This document shows positions 9,097-17,694 of a DNA stretch of 37,536 bases, one piece after another. Both the position numbers and the translations under genes were made by a program. The notes under the pieces are model-generated. The model saw only the letters and a program-made list of their open reading frames with translations, did no database searches and was not told where the DNA came from. Origin of the DNA: Nocardiopsis endophytica (GTDB lineage: Bacteria; Actinomycetota; Actinomycetes; Streptosporangiales; Streptosporangiaceae); the NCBI RefSeq assembly GCF_027706725.1, contig NZ_JAQFWQ010000071.1, positions 1 through 37,536 of the forward strand, written 5' to 3'. Each line of letters opens with the position of its first letter. Position 1 is the stretch's first letter.

Positions 9097-10001
9097 GCGG
9101 TTTCACGGTGCGGCCCGTGCCCGCCGAGGTGCCGGGGCTGACGCACCTGCACACCGGCAAGGTGCGCGACCTGTACGCCACCGCCTCCGGGGACCTGGTG
9201 ATGGTGGCCAGCGACCGGGTGTCGGCCTACGACTGGGTGCTGCCCACCGAGATCCCCGACAAGGGGCGGCTGCTGACCGCGCTGTCGCTGTGGTGGTTCG
9301 ACCGGCTGGCCGACATCGCCCCCGCGCACGTGCTCTCGGACACGCCACCGCCGGGCGCCCCCGAGGACTGGCGCGGCCGCACCCTGGTCTGCCGCCGCCT
9401 GGACATGGTCCCGGTGGAGTGCGTGGCCCGCGGCTACCTGACCGGGTCCGGCCTGGCCGAGTACCGCGCGGACGGGACGGTGTGCGGCGTGCCGCTCCCG
9501 GACGGGCTGCAGGACGGGTCGCGCCTGGAGGAGCCGATCTTCACCCCGGCCACCAAGGCCGAGGTGGGCGAGCACGACGAGAACGTCTCGTTCGAGCGGG
9601 TGGCGGCCGCCCACGGCGCCGCCCTCGCCGAGGAGCTGCGCTCCGCGACCCTGGCGCTGTACCGAAGGGGCCGGGAGCTGGCCGAGGAGCGCGGCATCCT
9701 GCTGGCCGACACCAAGTTCGAGTTCGGCCGGGACGCCGACGGGACGCTGGTGCTGGCCGACGAGGTGTTCACCCCCGACTCCTCGCGGTTCTGGCCGGCC
9801 GACGAGTGGGAGCCCGGCCGCCCCCAGCCGTCGTTCGACAAGCAGATCATCCGCGACTGGCTGACCTCCCCCGCCTCCGGGTGGGACCGGGCCTCGGAGG
9901 AGCCGCCCCCGCCGCTGCCGGAGGACGTGGTCACCCGCACCCGGGACCGCTACCTGGAGGTCTACGAGCGCCTCACGGGATCGCCCGCCCGAGTGGGCTG
10001 A
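9093..10001 (+). CDS. purC: SAICAR synthetase
   Basis: A 302-residue phosphoribosylaminoimidazole-succinocarboxamide synthase, joining CAIR and aspartate with ATP. The start is the GTG at 9093, overlapping the purB stop as GTGA, which implies coupling; the conserved HTGKVRDLYA nucleotide-binding segment begins about 20 residues in. Other hallmarks are VASDRVSAYDWVLPTEIPDKG, VECVARGYLTGSG, EPIFTPATKAEVGEHDENVS, LADTKFEFG and LADEVFTPDSSRFW followed by SFDKQIIRDWL. The product acts immediately before PurB, which explains the coupling. A strong terminator follows. Confidence 0.97.
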   Translation: MSGFTVRPVPAEVPGLTHLHTGKVRDLYATASGDLVMVASDRVSAYDWVLPTEIPDKGRLLTALSLWWFDRLADIAPAHVLSDTPPPGAPEDWRGRTLVCRRLDMVPVECVARGYLTGSGLAEYRADGTVCGVPLPDGLQDGSRLEEPIFTPATKAEVGEHDENVSFERVAAAHGAALAEELRSATLALYRRGRELAEERGILLADTKFEFGRDADGTLVLADEVFTPDSSRFWPADEWEPGRPQPSFDKQIIRDWLTSPASGWDRASEEPPPPLPEDVVTRTRDRYLEVYERLTGSPARVG

Positions 10002-10310
10002 CAGCGTCCGCGGGCTCCCGGCCGGACCGACACGCCGGGAGCCCGCCGCGCGCCCGTGATCCCGCACACGATGGCACCGGCAGCCGCGCGAAGCGCTTAC
10101 AGTGGAACGCGTCCTTTGCCGGGGCGCGGCCGCCGGCGCACGCATGGGACCTTCCCACATCCGCCGGTCCATGCGATCCCTCCGACCCGCACCGCGTTAG
10201 CCGCGCCCGGATCGCGGCATAACGGCGGGAACGAGCCGGGAAAAGAGCGCGTCTCACCGCGTAGGCGCGTCGAAGTCGAGATCTTTCACATCCGCCTCAC
10301 GAAGGAGCAC
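10002..10310. other. purC-murA intergenic region
   Basis: This 309-base gap holds the purC terminator at its left end and a roughly 260-base leader before murA. I see AAGCGCTT (10091-10098, a perfect 8-bp palindrome) overlapping a weak -10-like TACAGT (10098-10103), and GCATAA near 10218, but no convincing -35. An open frame that extends murA upstream through this region has unrelated composition and is not taken as coding. Confidence 0.4.
10010..10046 (+). terminator. terminator of the purA-purC block
   Basis: A perfect 13-bp stem, GCGGGCTCCCGGC (10010-10022) with GCCGGGAGCCCGC (10034-10046), and an 11-base loop, starting 9 bases after the purC stop codon. Confidence 0.8.
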
Positions 10311-11612
10311 ATGAGCATGGGCCAGGAGGTTCGCTACCGCGTCCGCGGCGGCCGTCCCCTCAACGGGACGGCGTTCATCCAGGGCGCGAAGAACGCCGTG
10401 CTGCCGATGATCGGCGCCGCCCTGCTCGCGAGCAAGGGACGCACCGTCCTGCGCAACGTCCCCAACATCGAGGACGTGCGGCGCGCCCTGGAGCTGGCCG
10501 AGCACGTCGGCGCCAAGGTCGAGTTCCACGAGGCCGAGCGGACGGTCGTCATCGACGCCTCCCGCCTGGACGACCCGGAGCGCGCCGTCCTCCCGGCCGA
10601 CATCGCCGCCCGCTTCCGCGGCTCGGTGCTGTTCGTCCCCGCCCTCATGCACCGCATGGGCCGCGCCCGCATCGAGGGCGTCGGCGGCTGCAACCTGGGC
10701 AGCCGCAAACTCGACTTCCACTACCGCGGCTTCGCCCGCCTGGGCGCCGAGGTGGTCGAGGACGAGGAGCGCAACCACATCAACATCACCTCCCCGTACC
10801 TGCGCGGCGGCCACCTGTACCTGGACACGCCCTCGCACACCGGCACCGAGAACCTCATCATGGCCGCCGTGCTCGCCCGCGGCACCACGGTGATCGAGCA
10901 CGCGGCGCTGGAGCCCGAGGTCATCGACGTCATCGAGTTCCTGCGCGCGATGGGCGCCAAGATCAGCGGCGGCGGCACCGGGTTCATCACCGTGGAGGGC
11001 GTCGAGGAGCTCACCGCGGTCGAGCACACCATCATGAGCGACCGCATCGACGCCGGCGTGTTCGCCATGGCGACCGCGGCCGCCGGCGGCGACGTCAGCC
11101 TGGTCGGCGCCAACCTGGAGCACCTGGGCGTGGCGCGCTGGAAGCTCGACCAGATGGGCGTGGAGTTCTCCCAGCAGGGCGCGGTGCTGCACGTGCGCCG
11201 CGACCCCTCGGTGCCGCTGCGCCCGATCAACGCGGTCACCTCGCCCTACCCGGGCTTCGCCACCGACCTGCAGTCGCCGCTGATGGCGCTGGCCACCCTG
11301 GCCGAGGGCGAGAGCTACCTGCACGAGAACATCTACGACGGCCGCTTCGCGCTGGCCGACGAGCTCAACAAGATGGGCGCCAAGATCGAGGTGGAGGGCA
11401 CCCGGGCGATCGTGCACGGCCCCACCGAGCTGCGCGGCGCCGAGGTGGTCGCCCACGACCTGCGCACCGGCGCCTCGCTGGTGCTGGCCGGGCTGGTGGC
11501 CCAGGGCGAGACCGTGGTGGCGCCGGGGTACCTGGTGGACCGGGGACACGCCCAGTTCGCGTCGCGCCTGGCCGCTTTGGGCGCCGACGTGGTGCGCGAG
11601 CCCATCGCCTGA
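10311..11612 (+). CDS. murA: UDP-N-acetylglucosamine 1-carboxyvinyltransferase (MurA family)
   Basis: A 433-residue enolpyruvyl transferase that adds enolpyruvate from PEP to UDP-GlcNAc, the first committed step of peptidoglycan synthesis. The UDP-GlcNAc-binding K27-N28 (QGAKNAVLPM) and the catalytic, fosfomycin-target Cys position (C127 in EGVGGCNLGSRKLDFH) are present; Mycobacterium has Asp at the equivalent site. SPYPGFATDLQSPL and HDLRTGASLVLAG are also typical. The GSRKLDFH segment differs from the usual GARPVDLH, so a MurA-like paralogue is possible. AAGGAG precedes; the ATG at 10317 has better spacing from it than the one at 10311, so the protein may be two residues shorter. Confidence 0.92.
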   Translation: MSMGQEVRYRVRGGRPLNGTAFIQGAKNAVLPMIGAALLASKGRTVLRNVPNIEDVRRALELAEHVGAKVEFHEAERTVVIDASRLDDPERAVLPADIAARFRGSVLFVPALMHRMGRARIEGVGGCNLGSRKLDFHYRGFARLGAEVVEDEERNHINITSPYLRGGHLYLDTPSHTGTENLIMAAVLARGTTVIEHAALEPEVIDVIEFLRAMGAKISGGGTGFITVEGVEELTAVEHTIMSDRIDAGVFAMATAAAGGDVSLVGANLEHLGVARWKLDQMGVEFSQQGAVLHVRRDPSVPLRPINAVTSPYPGFATDLQSPLMALATLAEGESYLHENIYDGRFALADELNKMGAKIEVEGTRAIVHGPTELRGAEVVAHDLRTGASLVLAGLVAQGETVVAPGYLVDRGHAQFASRLAALGADVVREPIA

Positions 11613-11641
11613 GGCCGCGTCACCCCAGTTCAGGCCGGGGT

Positions 11642-11674
11642 GGGAGGCGCACGGCGACGGCGCTCCCGCCTCGG
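11642..11674 (+). terminator. probable murA terminator
   Basis: GGGAG plus CGC pairs with GCG plus CTCCC with a single bulged G, giving about eight base pairs shortly after the murA stop. Moderate support only; the next bases are pyrimidine-rich (cctcggctttcgg). Confidence 0.35.
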
Positions 11675-11818
11675 CTTTCGGTCTTCTGCGTGAAACGATC
11701 ATCATTGGCCCCGCACAATGGGTACGATCGCGGCAATCATGCCGTGACAGAAACAGGTTCGGGAACCAGTGGGCGCACATAGTGAAGAACGTGGAATGGT
11801 AGCGGGGAGCAGCCCGAG

Positions 11819-13141
11819 GTGAGTGCGCAGCGTACTGGCGATTTGACTATTGGTGTCATCGGCCCGCATGAGGTCGTCGAGCGCGTCATGCTGATGGGCC
11901 CGGGGTCCACAGGCCCCCTCAACGCCAGACTCATCGCCGCCGCCTATCGAGACGAGCAAGAGGCCACCGACAAGGTCCTGCGCCTGGGGTCGGCGATCGA
12001 CGCGTATCTGTTCGCCAGTCCCGTCCCCTACGAGTTCGCGCGCAAGGCGGGTGTGCTGACCATGCCGGCCACCTACGTGCCGCTCGGCGGGGCGAGCCTG
12101 CACGAGGCCCTGCTGCGGGGCACCCTGGACGAGAGATACGACCCCACCCGGGCCAGCCTGGACGTGCTCAGCCGGGCCGATGTCGTGGAGGCCTACTCCG
12201 AGGTGGACCTGCCCGTCGACGGCATCCACGTGCACGAGGAGCTCACCAGCACCGCCCAGCTCACCTCCTTCCACGAGGGGCTGTGGCGGCGCAAGGCCAC
12301 CCGCATGGCCATCACCTGCGTGCGCGGGGTGGCCGAGCGGCTGGAGGCCATCGGGGTCCCCGTGATGCGCCTGCGCCCCACCAACGCGGGGGTGCGCAGC
12401 GCCCTGCAGACCGCCGGCCTGCTCGGCGCCCACCACCGGCTGGAGGAGGCGCAGCTGGGCGTGGTGATCGTGGACGTGCCCACGCTCCGCGACTCCAGCC
12501 GCCGCTCCACCCCCCGGTACTGGCGCGACGAGCTCCGCCTGGCCCTGCACCGGCTGCTGCTGCAGGAGGCGCACCGGATCAACGCCACCGCCCACCCGGT
12601 GGACGACCACACCTTCATGGTGACCGCCACGCGCGGCTCGCTCGTCTCGGCGACCGAGGGGTTCCGCCAGCCCCCGTTCGTCGAGCGGATCAAGGCCGAG
12701 CTGGGCATCGCCATCGAGGTGGGCATCGGCATGGGGCGCACCACCCAGGACGCCGAGACGCACGCGCGCGCGGCGCTCAGCCGCGCACAGGCGACCCGGC
12801 AGAGCTTCGCGGTGGACCGGGAGGGCCGCTCGCTGGTGCCCGCTCAGCGCGCGCCCCAGCGCCAGCAGACGCCCGAACCCCTGCGCACCAAGGGCCGCGA
12901 GACCCTGATGCGCCTCTCGGAGCGGATCGCCGAGGAGGACGGGCCGCTGGTCGTCGACGCCGAGAACGCCGGACGGATGCTGGGGGTCACCCCGCGCACC
13001 GCCCGGCGGCTGCTGCGCACCCTGGTGGAGGAGGGGCTGGCCTGGCCCCTGCCGCCGAACCGGACGCTGCAGCCCGGGCGCCCGCGCCAGCTGTACCGGC
13101 TCATCGTGGAGAAGCTCGACAAGGACAAGGCCGGCAAGTAG
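11819..13141 (+). CDS. predicted transcriptional regulator: sensor + nucleotidyl-cyclase-like + winged HTH
   Basis: A 440-residue protein starting at GTG. Residues 8-110 (LTIGVIGPHEVVERVMLMG to MPATYVPLGGASLHEALLRG) resemble a periplasmic-binding/PrpR-type receptor half. The middle (about 205-315) has VVIVDVPTLRD, LLLQEAHRINATAHPVDDHTFMVTATRG and LGIAIEVGIGMGRTTQDAETHARAAL, the pattern of GGDEF/GTP-cyclohydrolase-III-like folds. The C-terminal 80 residues hold a winged HTH (AENAGRMLGVTPRTARRLLRTLVEEGLA). Similar HTH proteins exist in actinomycetes and Firmicutes without a defined ligand. It stands alone downstream of murA and ends in a terminator. The role as a regulator is inferred from the HTH; the ligand and targets are unknown. 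Confidence 0.85.
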   Translation: MSAQRTGDLTIGVIGPHEVVERVMLMGPGSTGPLNARLIAAAYRDEQEATDKVLRLGSAIDAYLFASPVPYEFARKAGVLTMPATYVPLGGASLHEALLRGTLDERYDPTRASLDVLSRADVVEAYSEVDLPVDGIHVHEELTSTAQLTSFHEGLWRRKATRMAITCVRGVAERLEAIGVPVMRLRPTNAGVRSALQTAGLLGAHHRLEEAQLGVVIVDVPTLRDSSRRSTPRYWRDELRLALHRLLLQEAHRINATAHPVDDHTFMVTATRGSLVSATEGFRQPPFVERIKAELGIAIEVGIGMGRTTQDAETHARAALSRAQATRQSFAVDREGRSLVPAQRAPQRQQTPEPLRTKGRETLMRLSERIAEEDGPLVVDAENAGRMLGVTPRTARRLLRTLVEEGLAWPLPPNRTLQPGRPRQLYRLIVEKLDKDKAGK

Positions 13142-13152
13142 CCCGGCAAGGA

Positions 13153-13178
13153 AAGGGCCCCGCACCCGCGGGGCCCTT
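13153..13178 (+). terminator. terminator of the wHTH regulator gene
   Basis: A perfect 11-bp stem AAGGGCCCCGC / GCGGGGCCCTT with an ACCC loop, 12 bases after the stop codon. Confidence 0.8.
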
Positions 13179-13195
13179 CGGTGCATCAGGAGCCG

Positions 13196-13259
13196 CGTTG
13201 ATCTCGGGAGAAACGACGCTAAAACCTCGCTGGTAGGGGCGTTTCTCCCGAGATCAACG
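13196..13259. repeat. perfect 20-bp inverted repeat with 24-base centre
   Basis: CGTTGATCTCGGGAGAAACG (13196-13215) and its exact reverse complement (13240-13259) flank an AT-richer 24-base centre (acgctaaaacctcgctggta plus gggg). It lies between the terminator of the upstream plus-strand gene and the convergent aminotransferase, whose stop is 9 bases away. It could terminate the aminotransferase transcript, but its low-GC character and perfect arms look more like an intergenic palindromic element. Confidence 0.8.
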
Positions 13260-13267
13260 ACAGGGGG

Positions 13268-14356
13268 TCAGCCGGCGTTGCGGCGCGGGAAGGCGTGCGC
13301 GGCGGCCAGCAGCGCGTCGTTCTCCTCCGGGGCCCCGATGCTGATCCGCGCGCCCTCGCCGGAGAAGGGCCGCACCGCGACGCCCTCGGCGGCGCAGGCC
13401 TCGGCGAAGGCGTCGGTGTCCCCGCCCAGGCGCAGCCACACGAAGTTGGCCTCGGTCGGCGGGACCTCCCAGCCGTCGGCGAGCAGCGCGTCGCGCACCC
13501 GGGTGCGCTCCTTGACGGTGCGCTCCACCCGCTCGGAGAGCTCGTCCTCGGCGGCCAGGGAGGCGACCGCGGCGGCCTGGGCCAGGTGGTTCACGGCGAA
13601 GGGGACCAGGGTCTTGCGCACGGCCGAGGCCACGTGCGGGTGGCCGATGAGGAAGCCCACGCGCAGCGCGGCCAGGCCGTAGGCCTTGGAGAAGGTGCGC
13701 AGCACCGCCACGTTCGGGCGGTCGCGGTACAGGTCCAGGCCGTCGGGGACGGCGGGGTCGCGGACGTACTCGCGGTAGGCCTCGTCCAGGACGACCAGCA
13801 CGTGGTCGGGCACGCGGTCGAGGAAGGCGGCGAGCTCCTGCTCGCGCACCGCCGTACCGGTGGGGTTGTTCGGGTTGCACACCAGCACCATGCGGGTGCG
13901 GTCGGTGATCGCGCCGAGCATGGCGTCCAGGTCGTGCGCCTCGCCGGTGAGCGGCACGGTCACCGGGCTCGCCCCGGACAGGGCGGTCAGCAGCGGGTAG
14001 GCCTCGAACGAGCGCCAGGCGTAGAGCACCTCGGCCCCCGGCTCGGCCACCGCCTGCAGCAGCTGCTGGAGCACCCCCACCGACCCGGCCCCGGTCGCGA
14101 CGTGGTCGGCGGGCACCCCGAAGCGGCGCGCCAGGGCCTCGGTCAGACCGGTGACCCCGGCGTCCGGGTAGCGGTTGGCCGCCGCGGCGGCCGCGGAGAT
14201 CGCGGAGACGACCGAGGGCAGCGGGTCGTAGGGGTTCTCGTTGGACGAGAGCTTGAACGAGCGCCCGTCGGGGCCCACGACCGCGCGCCCCGGCTTGTAG
14301 CCGGGGACCTGGTCGAGGACAGCCCGGAAATATGGCGAATTCCGCTCCGACACCAT
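13268..14356 (-). CDS. hisC: histidinol-phosphate / aromatic aminotransferase
   Basis: A 362-residue class I/II PLP aminotransferase. The N-terminal [13 protein letters not shown] is the HisC-type motif; NPNNPTG (161-167), DEAYREYV (191-198) and the Schiff-base lysine K224 in [15 protein letters not shown] are intact; the C-terminal [13 protein letters not shown] carries the phosphate/carboxylate-binding Arg. No other his genes are nearby, so it may be the aromatic aminotransferase (Pat) often annotated as a second HisC in actinomycetes rather than the his-operon enzyme. GAGGAAGGA precedes the ATG. It is divergent from the lipoprotein gene at 14467. Confidence 0.92.
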   Translation of the reverse strand: MVSERNSPYFRAVLDQVPGYKPGRAVVGPDGRSFKLSSNENPYDPLPSVVSAISAAAAAANRYPDAGVTGLTEALARRFGVPADHVATGAGSVGVLQQLLQAVAEPGAEVLYAWRSFEAYPLLTALSGASPVTVPLTGEAHDLDAMLGAITDRTRMVLVCNPNNPTGTAVREQELAAFLDRVPDHVLVVLDEAYREYVRDPAVPDGLDLYRDRPNVAVLRTFSKAYGLAALRVGFLIGHPHVASAVRKTLVPFAVNHLAQAAAVASLAAEDELSERVERTVKERTRVRDALLADGWEVPPTEANFVWLRLGGDTDAFAEACAAEGVAVRPFSGEGARISIGAPEENDALLAAAHAFPRRNAG

Positions 14357-14466
14357 TGTCCTTCCTCGATACTCTGTGCAAGGCCAAGGCTACCCAGCGT
14401 GGAAACCCCTCGCCGGGACGGCCCAGGACCTCAGCGGCAATATCGCACAGAACAGGAAAAGGCACC

Positions 14467-15183
14467 ATGGAGCACCCCCGAGCAGCGCGCACGGCGGCGG
14501 TCGCGGCACCCGCCGCGGCGGTCCTGGTCGCGGCGCTCGCCGCCTGCGGGGGCGGCGGAGGCGGCCAGGGCGAGGAGCGCGGCCCCGGATCCGAGGCCGC
14601 CGCGAAGCTGGGCGAGGCGCAGCTGGTCCAGTACGAGGACGCCAAGGTCGTCCCCGAGGCCGGCGAGCGCGGCACCTACGGAAAGCTGGCGGGCGTCGAG
14701 CGCACCGAGAAGCTGCGCGCCTCCACCGACCTGGACAAGCCCGAGTGCATGGACGCGGCCACCTCCTGGGGCAGCCTCCCCGAGGTGCGCGAGGCCCCCG
14801 CGTCGGTCGCGGTCTTCGCGCGCGGGGACGACACGGTCTCGCACACCCTGCTGGAGGTGCCCGAGGGCGTCGCGGACGAGGCGCTGGAGACCGTCTCGCC
14901 GGAGAAGGACTGCTCCTCGTACAAGGCGACGATGGAGGACGGCTCCACGTCCTCCTACTCCGTCTCGGAGGTCGACATGGACCCGGTGGGCGACGCCTCG
15001 CGGGCCTTCGCCGTCAAGACCGAGACCGGGGGCGAGACGGTGTGGATGTACAGCGTCGTCTACCGCAACGGCGGCCACCTGGGGGCGGCCACCGTGCTGG
15101 GCCCAGACGAGAAGGGGGACTACGAGGAACTCCTATCCGGATTCGCCGCGTCGGCGGTGGAGCGCGAGGAGAAGGTCCTGTAG
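14467..15183 (+). CDS. putative lipoprotein, unknown function
   Basis: A 238-residue exported protein. The signal sequence ends in a lipobox VAALAAC with Cys27, followed by a Gly-rich spacer, so it should be anchored to the outer face of the membrane. The mature part is a mixed alpha/beta domain of about 190 residues with cysteines at KPECMDAAT and EKDCSSYKA that could pair. This layout (Cys in a PECxxA segment, then a VAVFARGDD strand and a SHTLLEVPEG segment) is common among actinobacterial lipoproteins of unknown role. Start chosen at the ATG just before the signal sequence, with AGGAAAAGG upstream; the in-frame extension from 14332 has no signal and overlaps the divergent promoter region. 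Confidence 0.85.
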   Translation: MEHPRAARTAAVAAPAAAVLVAALAACGGGGGGQGEERGPGSEAAAKLGEAQLVQYEDAKVVPEAGERGTYGKLAGVERTEKLRASTDLDKPECMDAATSWGSLPEVREAPASVAVFARGDDTVSHTLLEVPEGVADEALETVSPEKDCSSYKATMEDGSTSSYSVSEVDMDPVGDASRAFAVKTETGGETVWMYSVVYRNGGHLGAATVLGPDEKGDYEELLSGFAASAVEREEKVL

Positions 15184-15240
15184 GATCGGTCCCGGATCGA
15201 ACAGGTGTTCGAGAGGGTATGGGTAAGGGGGCGGGGGACG

Positions 15241-15495
15241 ATGTCGAGGGCAGCGCACAACCTGGAACGTCGTGTACACCGGCGTACGGCCGGTGCCCCC
15301 CGCCCCCAGCACCACCGTGCCGACCGGCCCACTCCCCCGTCCGGCGACCGGCACCTGCTGCGCCGGGTCGACTGGGGAGCCCCGTCGGCGGCGGCCTTCT
15401 ACCGGTCGCTGGAGGAGGCCTTGGCCGCCCCGGCCCCGTTCCCGGTGGAGATCCCCGCGGACGCCCCGGACGCCCCCGACACCCCCGACGCCTGA
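15241..15495 (+). CDS. possible small protein overlapping the MauE-like gene tail
   Basis: An 84-residue frame with ATG at 15241 and a G-rich sequence in front. The N-terminal half is basic (RRVHRRTAGAPRPQHHRADR); the second half (LLRRVDWGAPSAAAFYRSLE, then EALAAPAPFPVEIP and an acidic Pro/Asp tail) has codons ending almost only in G or C, as in real genes here. Its last 97 bases overlap, on the opposite strand, the low-complexity C-terminus of the MauE-like gene; both frames look codon-biased there, so one may be spurious. No family recognised. Confidence 0.45.
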   Translation: MSRAAHNLERRVHRRTAGAPRPQHHRADRPTPPSGDRHLLRRVDWGAPSAAAFYRSLEEALAAPAPFPVEIPADAPDAPDTPDA

Positions 15496-16469
15496 GCCCC
15501 GGCCCTGGCCCGGGGGACGCGCGGCCCGCCGCGGTCCTCCGCGCCCTCCCGCGCCTCCTCTTCGGCCTTCCCCGCCGCGTCCTCCGGCGGCCCGGTCGGC
15601 ACCACCGTGCCGGTCGCCTGGGGCGCACCGCCCGTGGTGCGGGGCAGCGGCGCGCCGCCCTCCTCGGCCACCTCGCCGAGCACCGCCAGCGTCACCAGGG
15701 TCTCGGCGTCGCTCACCGCCGCGCGCACCCGCGGCCGGCGCCCCCGCAGCTCGACGGCGAACACCGCGTCCACCGGACGGCCGTTGCGGCGGCCGGTGAA
15801 GCGCATCAGCCGCCAGCACCCGTGCCGCCACACGTCGACCGGCTCGGTGCCGTCGACCACCACCCGGTTGGCCCGCCACACCTCGCTCCGGCGCAGCCGG
15901 GCGAGGCTGCGCCGCACCGGCACCCGCCGCACCTCGCAGGACTCGCGGCCGAACACGCGCACCGCCGCCTCCCGCAGCTCCGGTGAGAGCGCAGCGAGCA
16001 CGGCCAGCTCGGCCGCGCCGACCGCCGCCTGAGCCCCGCTCAGACCGGCCGCCGCCTGCAGGCCGCCGCCGCCCGCCAGGGCCGCCCCCACCGCGGCCGC
16101 GGCCAGCACGGCGGCGCGCGCGATGGCCCGCCACCCGACCGGCTCGGTGCTCAGACCGCCGAAGCAGCCGCAGCCCATCTGCGGGTCGCGCCGCCGCACC
16201 ACGGCCAGCAGCACCGCCGAGACGGTGAACACCGCGGCGGCCGCCCACCCCGCGGCGGTCCCCAGCGGCGCGGGCGCGGCCAGCAGGGCGACCGCCAGCA
16301 CCGCCTCCAGCAGCACGGTGGCCACCGACGCGGGCCGCTGCAGGGCGTCGGGCAGCAGCGACACCGGACCCCCGCCGCCGGTCCGGTCGACCGCCTTGGC
16401 CGCGGCCCCCAGGAGCAGCAGCAGGGCGACGAGCGGCGGCTGGATCTGGATCAGTTCGGCCGGTGTCAT
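15399..16469 (-). CDS. MauE/DoxX-like integral membrane protein with long C-terminal extension
   Basis: A 356-residue protein. The first about 170 residues carry four or more hydrophobic helices (PLVALLLLLGAAAKAVD; ASVATVLLEAVLAVALLAAPAPLG; AAAVFTVSAVLLAVV) with MGCGCFGG between helices two and four, the layout of the MauE family, membrane proteins tied to disulphide or cofactor maturation. The remaining about 185 residues are soluble with Arg-rich segments (VRRSLARLRRSEVWRANRV; GCWRLMRFTGRRNGRPVDAVFAVEL), then a low-complexity Gly/Ala/Ser tail. The start overlaps the stop of the upstream gene (ATGA), so the two are coupled. No partner thioredoxin-like gene is present. Confidence 0.8.
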   Translation of the reverse strand: MTPAELIQIQPPLVALLLLLGAAAKAVDRTGGGGPVSLLPDALQRPASVATVLLEAVLAVALLAAPAPLGTAAGWAAAAVFTVSAVLLAVVRRRDPQMGCGCFGGLSTEPVGWRAIARAAVLAAAAVGAALAGGGGLQAAAGLSGAQAAVGAAELAVLAALSPELREAAVRVFGRESCEVRRVPVRRSLARLRRSEVWRANRVVVDGTEPVDVWRHGCWRLMRFTGRRNGRPVDAVFAVELRGRRPRVRAAVSDAETLVTLAVLGEVAEEGGAPLPRTTGGAPQATGTVVPTGPPEDAAGKAEEEAREGAEDRGGPRVPRARAGAQASGVSGASGASAGISTGNGAGAAKASSSDR

Positions 16470-17419
16470 CCCGCCTCCATCGTCGCGGCGAAGCAGCCGG
16501 CCTCCGGGCGCCCTCCCAGGGCGGTGAAGGCCGGCAGGGTCAGCTCGGCCAGGCGGCCGCTCGCGTCGCCGGAGCCCTCCCGGCAGCGGTCGCAGAAGCG
16601 GCTCGCCGCCGAGGCGCAGTTCAGCACCGGGAACACCGCGGAGACGCCGGTGTCGTCGTTGCGCACCGTCACCGTGGCCCCCAGGGACAGCAGCGGGAGC
16701 GGCAGGCAGGGGTCGGACCGGTCGCAGTCCGGCCCGCAGTCGGAGCCGGGGTCGAGGGCGGGGTAGGCGGCACCGGCGGCGTGCGCGCGCGGGTCGGTGT
16801 GCGCCGCGCGGCCGTACGCCGGGTCGTACCAGGTGACGATGCCCGACAGGGCCTCCGGGACGCGGCGCGCGGGCGGGCGCCGGGGCGCGCGGGAGGCGGG
16901 GTGGGGCGGCTGCGTGGTGACCGGGACCGTGGTGTGCACGGCGCCGCCCTCGCGCACGCCCACCGCGTCGAACAGGTAGCCCGGTTCGAGGACGGGGTGG
17001 CGCACGGCCATGCGGCCCGACGAGCGGTACGGGATCACCGCGACGGCCCGGGGGCGCCCGTGCCCGGGGTCGACCACGACCGTGTCGCCGTCGGCCGAGA
17101 CGATGGTGCCGGTAACGCGGCCCAGCTGCGCCCAGAGGCGGTCGACCACCCAGCGCCCGCCCCCGCCGCAGCGGACCAGGACGTCGTCGCCGACGCGGAC
17201 GTCCTGGGGGCCGACGTCGCGTCCGCGCCAGAAGGACGTGGTGCGCTCGAAGAGGAACCGCTCCTCGCCCTTGAGCGTGGCGACGGTGAGCATGTGGGCG
17301 GTGACGTGCAGGACCACGCCCCGCACCACCTGGGGCGAGGGATCGCTCGGCGGCGGGGCCGCGTCCTCCCCCAGCAGTGCGGCGGTGAACCTCCGCCGCT
17401 CCTGGACATCTACTGACAT
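16466..17419 (-). CDS. hypothetical protein with RlpA-like C-terminal domain
   Basis: A 317-residue protein. The first about 130 residues contain an OB/SH3-like beta segment (VVRGVVLHVTAHMLTVATLKGEERFLF; VGDDVLVRCG; GRVTGTIVSADGDTVVVDPG). After a Pro/Arg-rich linker, residues about 190-315 (ALSGIVTWYDPAYGRAAHTD, LGATVTVRNDDTGVSAVFPV, a Cys cluster, then GRLAELTLPAFTAL) follow the pattern of the double-psi beta barrel of RlpA: GxASWY-like start, TVTN/D, and LxLSxxAF-like end. About eight cysteines are present. No signal peptide is visible, which is odd for an RlpA domain. It forms a two-gene operon with the MauE-like gene and is divergent from the sigma factor. Confidence 0.72.
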   Translation of the reverse strand: MSVDVQERRRFTAALLGEDAAPPPSDPSPQVVRGVVLHVTAHMLTVATLKGEERFLFERTTSFWRGRDVGPQDVRVGDDVLVRCGGGGRWVVDRLWAQLGRVTGTIVSADGDTVVVDPGHGRPRAVAVIPYRSSGRMAVRHPVLEPGYLFDAVGVREGGAVHTTVPVTTQPPHPASRAPRRPPARRVPEALSGIVTWYDPAYGRAAHTDPRAHAAGAAYPALDPGSDCGPDCDRSDPCLPLPLLSLGATVTVRNDDTGVSAVFPVLNCASAASRFCDRCREGSGDASGRLAELTLPAFTALGGRPEAGCFAATMEAG

Positions 17420-17694
17420 CGCCCCTCCTCGCCCCGAGTGCCCGCAGCGCCCGTTTCCATTCTCACCGTCTGATGCGCGACGGCACGGTCGACACGCGCG
17501 GCCCTCGTGTGCTCACGCGGCGCTTCCGCACCGCGATCCCCAGCGTGGCAGGGGTTCCCGGTGTCCGCGGGCGTTCCGGTTTGCCAGATCATGGCGGCGG
17601 CGTTTGCTGCGGATTGCCCCGACCGTGGAAAAGTGGTGATCAAGGCACAGATGTGACACAACGCACGTACGCGAACGAACGGGCCGGTGATCCT

